Source of the DNA: Pegoplata infirma
Taxonomy: Eukaryota > Arthropoda > Insecta > Diptera > Anthomyiidae
Length of the DNA: 64,000 nt
Direction of reading: 5' to 3'
Assembly (NCBI GenBank): GCA_963921195.1
Contig: OY992539.1
Coordinates: 38,944,518 to 39,008,517, forward strand
Each line of letters opens with the position of its first letter. Position 1 is the first letter of the stretch. The translations under genes and the position numbers were made by a program. A model generated the notes under the pieces. That model ran no database searches, was not told the origin of the DNA, and saw nothing but the letters and a program-made list of their open reading frames with translations. Of the stretch, positions 56,372 through 64,000 are shown in pieces.

Positions 56372-56704
56372 GGGTTCAAGTTGAAAAAATGCAGAAGAAA
56401 AATAGAATTTCTAAAAATTATAGACATTTCTGGTATTTCCTATACCGGTTTCAAACACCCCAGTTAGTGTCATCATCAGTAGGATTTTAAATGTCGGTTT
56501 GTCTTGTTAATGAAAACTATTTTTTATATATGTGAATATTTATAGTTTCTACAGAATAAATTTTGACAGTTTCCAACACTACAATTCTATTTCTAGCAAT
56601 CTCAACCTCACTTCATACTTTCTTTCAACTTTTTTGTCTCTTACATTATTTCGCAAGGGTTACCAACATGATCTGGAATTGCAGACACAAATGAACAAAT
56701 ATTT
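56372..56704 (-). other. Fragment with a second hammerhead-like core
   Basis: On the minus strand CTGATGA (56473-56479) is followed by an ACAC/GTGT stem and GAAAC (56448-56452). A GGTAT/ATACC hairpin follows, and GTC occurs at 56421-56423. No partner copy in the window. A 71-codon plus frame (56532-56747) shows no domain. Confidence 0.35.
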
Positions 56705-57020
56705 AAATTTAAAACAAGTGATAAAACATTTGGAACCATCCCATTAATTTTTCATTTGTTTTAACAAACATCAACATTTATTTTTTACTGTTAAAAAAAT
56801 TTTCTAAACTAAATAACATTGAACATTAAAAAATAACGTCACTTACATTTTTTTTTAACAACAAATTTTTGAAAATGTAAAAAATTAATAATTGTTGTGT
56901 TATTTTTACCAACAAATTTAAAAAAAAATTACCTACGAAAATATTAAAAATTATTGATTTCGTAGGTTATTTTTACAATTTTTCTATTGAATTTTATTTT
57001 AAAAAAAATTTTAATAAATT

Positions 57021-57091
57021 TTTGGGGAATCGATCCCGCAATCAACTACATTCTGGCCAGATACTCTACCCATCGTGCCAAAGTCACTTGA
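57021..57091 (-). other. tRNA-like segment in C5
   Basis: On the minus strand: TTTGGCACGATGGGTAGAG and GCGGGATCGATCCCC, preserved about as well as in C3 (28079). Confidence 0.45.
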
Positions 57092-57441
57092 TACAAACAT
57101 GTTTTTATATTTCTATAAATAATTTTTTGAATTTTTTGTCTACACAAAAATAACCAACTTGTGGTTGGTAAAAACTAATGACTTCTCTTTAAAAAATGCC
57201 AACAATTAAAAAAAAAAACGTACACAAATCATTAAAAATTAAAGAAGAATCACTTATTTTTACTTACAGAACAAAAATAAATGACTTTAAAAATGTAATG
57301 CTAATGAAAGTCTTTATTATTATGTTGTTATTTTGGAAACAAGGAACAGAAATAGTCATTTAAAAAAACTGAATATTGAACAAATGTTTTTTTCTTTAAA
57401 AAACGACAAAACGCAATACTTTTTAAATAAACAACAAACAG

Positions 57442-57654
57442 TGACAATAGGGTATCCAACTCTATTGACTCATTGGATCATATTCGGAATGTGGGTTGTG
57501 TGACTCTAATCTATCGATATGACCATGGAAAGTGTTCTGCTGGGATAAGTGAATTTATCCCTAGAGCCAGAGTATATTCGCAAACTCGGTTCTCTCTCTC
57601 CGTTTGTGGTCTATTGTCGCACAGCGCATTGCAGGAAAGTTTATCATTCTAAAA
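57442..57654. other. Apparently single-copy sequence
   Basis: About 210 bp of more balanced base composition (CCCTAGAGCCAGAGTATATTC, TCTCTCTCTCCG) between C5 and B7. No ORF or repeat partner. Confidence 0.4.
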
Positions 57655-58966
57655 CAAGTAGAAAAGTTAAATTCGACTTGGCCGAATCTATGAATATCCT
57701 CTACAATGCCCTTTTTAAGTGATAGTAAATTTTCTAACGTGAAAAAAATAACATTTTTGATTAGAAATATTTTATTTTGTGTAAAAAACTTTTTTTAGTA
57801 ATTAAAAAAAAAATAATTACAAAAAATTTTTTTTTTGAGAGTAAAATTTTTTTTTGAGTGTAAAATTTTTTTCGTGTGTAAAAATAATTTTTGTAAAATA
57901 TTTTTGTGACTTACCAATTTTTTTAAAACATGTTTAACGGGTTTTCAAGGCGTGAATTTTAGGTGAAACTAATCTGAAATTCAGGAGCTTCCGTAAAGTC
58001 TTTCAAAAGTTAGCGTGTTTTCAACAGACAGACGGACGGAAGGACATCGCTAGATCGTCTTAAAATCTATCGAGGATCATGAATATTTACAATTTATGGG
58101 GTCCTAGACCAATAATTCGAGGTGTTACAAACGGAATAACAAACTTATATATACCCTAGACTGCCCAGAAAAAAAGCGAAGTTTTTATTTTCTTGGGGGA
58201 TACCTGCAAATTTTGTTCCTTTTTGTGCAAAAAAATTTCGTTTTTTTTTTGGGATTTTTAAAATAATATCTAGAGGTCGCGATCTCGCGTTTTATAACGA
58301 TTTATTTTTTTTGAGTTTTTTATTATTTTAAATTGTTAAATATGATTAATATGATAAAATATTAATAATTTCAGACAAAAAAAAATTAAATTAAAAATTA
58401 AATATCGCTCATTCCATGAGATGTCTCCCAGCATCTAATCAAATGTTCTTTAATTTATTTCAATTTTTGCACACATGAACACTATGAAGCTATTAAAATA
58501 AATCAGTTGTTAGTTCCGAGAAAATCCGTGAATTCGCGAATATATTCGCGTTCGCGAATTCGTGGATTTTCGCGAAACTAAAAACGAATTTATTTTAATT
58601 GCTCCATAGTGTACCTGTGTGCGAAATTTCAAATAAATTAAAGAACATTTTATTAGATGCTGGGAGACATCTCATGGAATGAGCGATATTTAATTTTTAA
58701 TTTAATTTTTTTTTTGTCTGAAATTATTAATATTTTATCATATTAATCATATTTAACAATTTAAAATAATAAAAAACTCAAAAAAAATAAATCGTTATAA
58801 AACGCGAGATCGCGACCTCTAGATATTATTTTAAAAATCCCAAAAAAAAACCGAAATTTTTTTGCACAAAAAGGAACAAAATTTGCAGGTATCCCCCAAG
58901 AAAATAACAACTTTGTTTTTTTCTGGGCAGTCTAATATACCCCCTATCACTAGAGTGAAGGGTATC
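57655..58966 (+). mobile_element. mini-me-like element, subfamily B, copy B7 (split)
   Basis: Starts CAAGTAGAAAAGTTAAATTC, has a deleted middle (ACTAATCTGAAATTCAGGAG joins the two halves), a short ACGG array (58027-58042) and ACATCGCTAGATCGTC. It ends TATCACTAGAGTGAAGGGTAT. A palindrome enters its terminal hairpin. Confidence 0.85.
58158..58934. mobile_element. Foldback palindrome with 9-bp target duplication (777 bp)
   Basis: Arms AGACTGCCCAGAAAAAAA...TCGCGAA meet at a centre near 58545 (GAATATATTCGCGTTCGCGAATTC). The halves differ at only a few bases. The flanks ATATACCCT (58149-58157) and ATATACCCC (58935-58943) reproduce the B terminus exactly when the insert is removed. Long TIRs with a 9-bp duplication resemble Mutator-like foldbacks. 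No ORF. Confidence 0.8.
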
Positions 58967-59227
58967 AAAAAATATTTGTCGACGATTCTGATTCTAAGAG
59001 GGTAAAAAGTAGAGCCAACGGTCAGTACCGTAGTACCGGTAACACAGGTATTCCCGGTTTTTGGTACTCGTTTGCCGGTTTTTTAATTATTCCCAGGAAT
59101 ACCGGTATTTCCGGTTCCGGTTCTGACGGTACCAGTACCAGTATTACCGGGACAACCGGTATCTATATTTTGTAAAATTTTTTACAAATAAAATTTTTTC
59201 TTTGCCTTTAAAAAAAAAAAAAAAAAA
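58967..59227 (+). repeat. ACCGG-rich degenerate repeat, left part
   Basis: 59030-59165 is packed with GTACCGGTA, ATTCCCGG and TTTCCGGTTCC words. A4 is inserted just after; the related block at 60395-60515 lies on its other side. Confidence 0.65.
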
Positions 59228-60122
59228 CAAGTAAGAAAATTATAGTCGGTCAATACACCAGAGTACAAATAAAATTTTTTCTTTGCTTTTACAAAAAAAA
59301 AACAAGAAAATTGTAGTCGGTCAAGACCGATCATACAATACAATACACCAGAGTTTGCCGGAAAATGGGTCCCAAGTTCAAACATGGACCGATTAGATCA
59401 ATATTTTTTTCAAATCTTGAATAAGTGTAAAAAAGACTCGCAAATCAAATTTGAGTGAAATAGGCTTCGATTTGTTGCCAATAAACCGCTTTAACTGAAT
59501 ATCGGGTGAAATTTTCACATGGGGCCTAAGTCCAAAAATGGTCTGATGACAATCAGATTTGATAAGGTTATTAAAGTACGCATTTAACATACACAAACAA
59601 AATTTTAATAAAATATTTTCGATTTTTGTGAAATTGAGAGATTTATGTGAAAATCGGGAAGGTGGTTTGTATGGGGGCTACAAGAAGAACTGGTCCGATT
59701 CTTTTAAAATTCGGAATGGTGATTTGTGAAGACAAAACACGTTTACCTTGCAAATTTCGAAAAGATACCTATTATAATACAGTTATTAGAGTCATTTGAG
59801 CCAAAACTAGAAGGGACCTAGGTCCAGATTAGATTAAAGTGGCCCTATGCACTGCGACCAGAAAGATCTATTGTGCAGAGGGGGGCTAGGTCTAAATATG
59901 GTCCATGTAAACGGTGTAAACACGATACAGGTTGTAATTTTTAATCAATTGACTTGAAATTTGAAACTTAACCTTGGCCCAAGAACGAAGCCTATTGAAA
60001 AATCGGTCTAAATATGGACCGCTTTTTCAATATGCTTCGTCCTTGGGCCAAGGTTAAGTTTCAAATTTCAAGTCAATTGATTAAAAATTACAATCTGTAT
60101 CGTGTTTACACCGTTTACATGG

Positions 60123-60153
<31 letters not shown>

Positions 60154-60289
60154 TCGCTAAATCGACTGAAAAAGTGATTCTGAGTCGATCGGTATATTTA
60201 AAAGTGGGTCTAGCACCAATATTTCGGGTAGTTACAAACATCAGCACAAAATCATTATAACCTGTACCACAGTGTGGTGTAGGGTATAA
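59228..60289 (-). mobile_element. mini-me-like element, subfamily A, copy A4
   Basis: Starts CAAGTAAGAAAATTATAGTC (59228), with the start repeated near 59301, and ends with ATAACCTGTACCACAG...GTAGGGTAT. It contains an AGAC/GGAC array (60123-60152) and the GACATCGCTAAATCGACT core. An extra ~60-bp piece at 59823-59883 and an internal palindrome (59903-60122) distinguish it. Confidence 0.85.
59903..60122. repeat. Internal palindrome in A4
   Basis: CCATGTAAACGGTGTAAACA at the left and its reverse complement at the right, running through TTAATCAATTGACTTGAAA and CTTGGCCCAAG, with about 30 unpaired bases at the centre. This block occurs singly in the other A copies. Confidence 0.85.
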
Positions 60290-60394
60290 ATAATACAAAG
60301 CATGTGAATAACACCATTTCCATTTTTTTATGAATTTAAGAAAAAAATAGTTACTACTTTTACAAACACAAGTATTTTTGTTTTTTGAGATCTA

Positions 60395-60515
60395 GTACCA
60401 GAATCAGAACCGGGAATATATCTAGAACCGGGAATACCGGCACCAGAACCGGGAATACCGGCACCAGAACCGGGAATACCGGTATTTCCGGGAATGCCGA
60501 GAACCGGGAAATAGA
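60395..60515 (-). repeat. 21-bp minisatellite (GGTATTCCCGGTTCTGGTGCC unit, in part)
   Basis: GAACCGGGAATACCGGCACC repeats about three times with partial units on each side. On the minus strand it reads GIPGSGA repeats, which look collagen-like, but the frame (60328-60630) has no start context or other domain. Confidence 0.7.
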
Positions 60516-61300
60516 GGGCACTAGTAAAAAGTGTTAAAAAACGATTGGGTGAGTATCCTAATTTTCTACAAGTGTATTTTCTTCCACTGTTGCTGCTGCT
60601 CATACTTTTTGCCTTCATAATAAAACTCAAGTACTTTTGAGACTTGTACTATAGTTGCTGTTCTTGGTTATTTGATGTTGTTTTTAAAATGTTGCATACA
60701 ACTTTTGTAGGTGGTTGCTATATATGAAATCCTTTTTTTTTTTGTTTTTTAACATTTCCATCATAATCGAATAAAAAAGTTTGCATATGTTTTTTTTCGT
60801 TTTTTTGTGCAAAACAAAAAAAAATCATCATCAACTTTTACTGCATATTGTATTGTTTTGACTCCCTTTTATAGTGTTATATTGAATCAGAAAACAAAAA
60901 ATTGTGGAAAAAATTATAATAATGGTAGTATATGTTTAACATGCATCATCATCATTTTTTTTCGTTGTACTCATGTTTCTGTGCTAAACCCTTCTTCTTT
61001 CTCTCATGTTTTGCGACGATCCAAAGTAGTTGGGTGCGAATCAAAAACTCTATACACTGCTAAACTTGCCGGAAGGAAGTTCTTGAGACGATGACGTTAA
61101 AGTGGAAAACGCTTAAAAAACTTTCTTTTGTTTTTTTTTTTTGCGATTTTTTTTTTTTTTTAGCTTTACTGGCATTTCTTTTTTAACAAAGAAAAATTGT
61201 TATGAAAAACAATAGAGTTGCAGCAGTATAGCAGTTCAGGGTAGTAGGGATTGCAGATAGTCTATGTAGGGAAAATTTTAATTGAGACCTTTTATCAATC
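60516..61300. other. Apparently single-copy sequence
   Basis: No repeat partner; T runs and CATCATCATCAT (60945-60955). An open frame (60807-61094) has no recognisable domain. Possible host DNA. Confidence 0.4.
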
Positions 61301-62112
61301 AATTAATTTTAAAAACAAGAAAAAAAAAACGGAATTCGGATAGTATCCATTGGATATCCTCCACGAAGTAAAAAAGATTATTAAAATAAAATTTGTTTAA
61401 CAAAAAAATTGTAAAAAAAATTCCGCGGAAAAAAATTTTTGGTTAAAAAAGTCCTCGAAAAAAATGTTAGTGTACTAAAATTGGTAAAAGAAATTAATTA
61501 AAAAAGTTTGCGAAAAAAAATTTTGAGGAAAAAAAATTTTGACGAAAACAAATTTTCGCGACAAAAATTTTGGGTTAAAGAAAAAATATATTTCTTTTTG
61601 TTCAATATTGACGCGGATTTTACTTATGCAACATTAGAGTGACATTTTTTTTTTTGACTTTTGATTTTCCCAAATGTCCGTGCAATTTTTTTTTTCTACT
61701 AGACCTAAAAGTTTTAAATTTTTAAAAATTAAAAAAATTTAATAAAAACGTGTGTCTTGCAAAACATCATATTTATTAATTTTGATGCGATGAACACTAA
61801 AATAAAATAAATTAAAATCGGTTGAATGGTTTTCGTGATATTCCCATTTGAAATTTGCAAAAATATCAGTTTTTTCCTACGTTCGAGAAATTATAGAAGA
61901 AAAAATCTCAAAATTACTTTCCCATAATGATTTCATAGAGCTTGAGATAGAATTTCATTTAAAACTGTTTTCAGCCACTAAAAACTCTTAACTTGAATAG
62001 AAGGCGCCATGGATTAAAATATTCTGATTTGTCTCAAGTTAAGTTCAAATAAAAGCTTCTATCAAGCTCTATGAAAGAGTCGGTGGAAAAAATTTTAAGA
62101 TTTTTTTTTTTA
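61301..62112. repeat. Worn mini-me fragment, Z and Y repeats
   Basis: 61315-61370 has AATTCGGATAGTATCC...GATATCCTCCACGAAG, a remote B start, followed by AAAAATTT(T/C)CGCG words. 61625-61735 is Z inverted. 61736-62110 is Y (GTCTTGCAAAACATCATA, GGTTTTCGTGATATTCCC, TTTCATAGAGCTTGAGATAG). Confidence 0.5.
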
Positions 62113-63239
62113 ACCCTCCACTCTAGTGATAGAGGATATTTGTCATTCCGTTTGTAACACCTCGAAATATTGGTCAAGTACTCCATGAAGTATATATATT
62201 CATGATCCTCGATCGATTTTAAGACGATCTAGCGATGTCCGTCCGTCTGTCCATCTGTCTGTCTGTCTGTTGAAATCACGCAAACTTTTGAAAAACTTAA
62301 AGGAGGCTCCTGAAGTTTGGCATATATGTTAGACATTTACCTGGTAAGGTTGGTATTGTAATCCAGCGAAATCGGTCCAGTGGTTCAGTTATGAGCAAAA
62401 GACTGAATTTCGGCAAGGGTTTTTCGTGAATTTACGAGATAAAAAACACGCTTACTTTCGATGCTGATGATGCTGAAGCTTAGCATTTATAGTTGTATTT
62501 CCTCTGGCATGGTTCGTATTGAATTTCAGCCAAATCGATCCAGTTAGTCCAAGTCCGTTCAAAAGCTATTAGCAAAACCGTGAATTTCAGATTAGTTTCA
62601 CCTTAAATTCACGTGTTGAAAACCCGTTAAAAATGTGTTAAAAACATTGGTAAGTCACAAAAATAGTTTACACTCAGAAAATTATGTAAGTTACTACATG
62701 TTAGTTGTTTGTATATTTTACAGTAGTTAGTTGTTTTTAACTACAAAGTCAGTTGTTTTTGTATGAAAAATATCAAACAACTATTTCTGTTAGTTTTTTT
62801 AAGTAGTTTTTTTGAATAACTAACAAAAAAGTACTGTGATGTAGTAACAGTTATTTAAAGTAGTTAATTTTATTTTTTTTTTATCTCTGAAAATTTTTAT
62901 AGTTTTTCCAAAAAATAAAAATAAATTTTCGTTTTTTTTTATTTTTCACAACTTTAAAAAAAAAAAAAAAAACTGAAAAAATTTGGTCTTCAAATTTTTT
63001 TTCTGAAAAATATTTATTGATTATTTTATTTTTACTACATTTCAGTTGTTTTGACTACAAATGTAAGTAGTTTTTACTACATAAGTCAGTTGTTTTTTGT
63101 CAGTTAAAATAACTAACATTGTTAGTTGATTTAACTGAAAAAGTAGTTGACCCCAAAACAACTTACAAAGTAGTTATTTTAACTGACATTTTCAGTTGAT
63201 TTTACTAACATAATTTTTTGAGTGTACAACGTATATATG
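62113..63239 (-). mobile_element. mini-me-like element, subfamily B, copy B8 (split, truncated)
   Basis: Starts AACCCTCCACTCTAGTGATAG, then TCGATCTAGCGATG-like (ACGATCTAGCGATGTCCGTC), a GTCT array and the two TTCAAAAG halves, to GGTAAGTCACAAAAATAG, where a CACTC element enters. ACAACGTATAT after it is the next B word. The rest of B is missing. Confidence 0.8.
62671..63224. mobile_element. CACTC-TIR element with TAGTTGTTTT core (554 bp)
   Basis: TA-CACTCAGAAAATTATGTAAG at the left and CTAACATAATTTTTTGAGTG-TA at the right (in part). The empty site TTTTACAACGTA survives in other B copies. The core repeats AACTACTTT / AAAGTAGTT and TAGTTGTTTT words in both orientations around an A/T-rich middle. 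Confidence 0.85.
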
Positions 63240-63924
63240 GGGCATTCCATGTCAAATCGGACACTCTGAAAATTTTTTTTTTGGATTTTCCCAATTTGTT
63301 TACTGTTTTTAGTACCCTCCGAAAACTCCTTCGTGGTAAATTTTCAGATTTTTTTGATGACCCGTTCAAAAGATATCGAATTTTTAAAAATTGGTAGTTT
63401 GTTCCTTTACTCAAACTTCTTTTACTCATAACTTCTTCAATAATGGTCCAAATTTTATTTTTTTTTCAAAATTTTTGTTTTCTTATGTACTTTTAAAAAA
63501 AATCCCAAAGAATTCTTTAAAGGCCTCTAGTATGTGATTTTTAAGTTTTAAAATTTAAATCTCATTTTTGAAAATGTTTGTAATCTTCGATTTTTTTGAA
63601 ATTTTTTTTTGTGAAACTTCTATCGATTCTACAAATTCTTTGCCAGCAGGATCGTGGGATAACGATTATTACTATTTTTTAAAATTTTTTGAAAAAAATG
63701 TATTGCAATTTTCCAATCTTAAAATCATTTCTACTGCTCCAATGGTGCGTCAAAGAGGGGTCATTTATAAGACCGACCCCCATTAATCTTTACGTCTTAA
63801 CATTTCTTTGGAACAAACTAATACCCTATCTCCAATTTCTAAGGGGGCTCCCACAAAAAACGTCATTTCTTAAAATTTGCTCCAACCGCTCTAACTGCCC
63901 TAATAGTGCCCTTAGAGCAACAAA
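63240..63924 (+). mobile_element. GGGGCATTCCATGTC element fragment
   Basis: GGCATTCCATGTCAAATCG matches the outer end of the 12945-15400 foldback (reverse complement of 15375-15400). The right end is not recognised before H2. Frames at 63205 (-) and 63568 (+) have no domain. Confidence 0.45.
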
Positions 63925-64000
63925 CAGAGAACGAAGCCGATCGGCTAACAGCCGCGACTTAGCCGCCGCCGATGTTTTTTTGGGTACTCCAGCCGCCGCC
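63925..64000 (+). mobile_element. H2: start of a second copy of the 4.1-kb hAT element
   Basis: CAGAGAACGAAGCCGATCGG onward is identical for all 76 bases to 36565-36640, and runs off the window. Confidence 0.85.

Larger units (their letters stand above)
53663..57441 (-). mobile_element. C element, copy C5 (split)
   Basis: The start (TACTCAAAATATTTTGTAGGC, in part) is cut at 53705. The rest resumes at about 56705 with TTAAAACAAGTGATAAAACA and runs through the tRNA-like segment (57021-57091) and GAAAGTCTTTATTATTATG to AAACAACAAACAGTGA, where it is truncated. The empty site is AAACATATTTAAAACAAGTG in C4. Confidence 0.75.

Noticed and set aside
56532..56747. 71-codon plus-strand frame
   Set aside because: Runs from an unclassified fragment into C5 repeat sequence; no domain.
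60328..60630. Collagen-like minus-strand frame (GIPGSGA)
   Set aside because: Produced by a 21-bp minisatellite, with no signal peptide, no neighbouring exons and T-rich ends.

Overview
The window is AT-rich, non-coding eukaryotic DNA made almost entirely of transposable elements nested inside one another. I find no host gene, rRNA, genuine tRNA gene or CRISPR array. The organism is most likely a higher (cyclorrhaphan) fly. The most abundant repeats are built like the dipteran mini-me/INE-1-type elements: a GTCY/RGAC microsatellite beside a conserved core (GATCTAGCGATGTCCGTC) and hairpin ends at TATACCCTC...GAGGGTATA. The LINE ends in AACCTAACCTAACCT, as is common in fly elements.

Layout. 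1-3200: two short TIR elements of a CACTC/TA family sitting in an AT-rich repeat (called Y here). 3200-6700: a mini-me-like element (subfamily A) split by a 2.8-kb foldback. 6700-8575: fragments of dispersed repeats. 8576-11792: a non-autonomous Helitron carrying a 145-bp tandem array that encloses about 80 copies of a 16-bp unit. 11941-12706: subfamily A. 12945-15400: a large foldback with a second palindrome in its middle. 16169-18001: two tandem subfamily B elements with long RGAC arrays. 18165-22867: an inverted duplication, a foldback with a hammerhead-like core, and a CACTC-end element (C) with an A element inside it. 24519-27033: a nest with a hAT-type element (8-bp duplication). 27281-30539: a TTAA element and two more C elements. 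30607-32288: a 1.7-kb TTAA element. 32541-34970: B elements and a short retrocopy. 35805-36322: a CCCAGTCAG element.

36565-40705 is a 4.1-kb hAT-type element that contains, each with recoverable insertion-site evidence, a B element split by a decayed piggyBac (TTAA) and a Transib-like element (CGCCG duplication). 40731-42345 is another nest. 42355-47747 is a 5'-truncated LINE with reverse transcriptase, RNase H and a C-terminal zinc knuckle. It is broken by one extra base and by a 2.2-kb hAT insertion whose removal leaves the frame continuous. 47827-51434: B elements, one split by a palindromic Tc1 derivative with two mirrored transposase remnants. 51435-53640: mostly unclassified. 53663-57441: a split C element with a 2.7-kb foldback. 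57655-64000: B and A elements, a 777-bp perfect-type palindrome with a 9-bp duplication, a further CACTC element, and the start of a second copy of the 4.1-kb hAT element running off the end.

The only protein-coding traces are transposon pseudogenes: the LINE ORF, a piggyBac transposase and two Tc1 transposase remnants. The most unusual pattern is that many short TIR elements share terminal sequence but carry a private palindromic word, repeated in both orientations, as their core. Several insertions can be ordered in time because the pre-insertion site survives in a paralogue elsewhere in the window.
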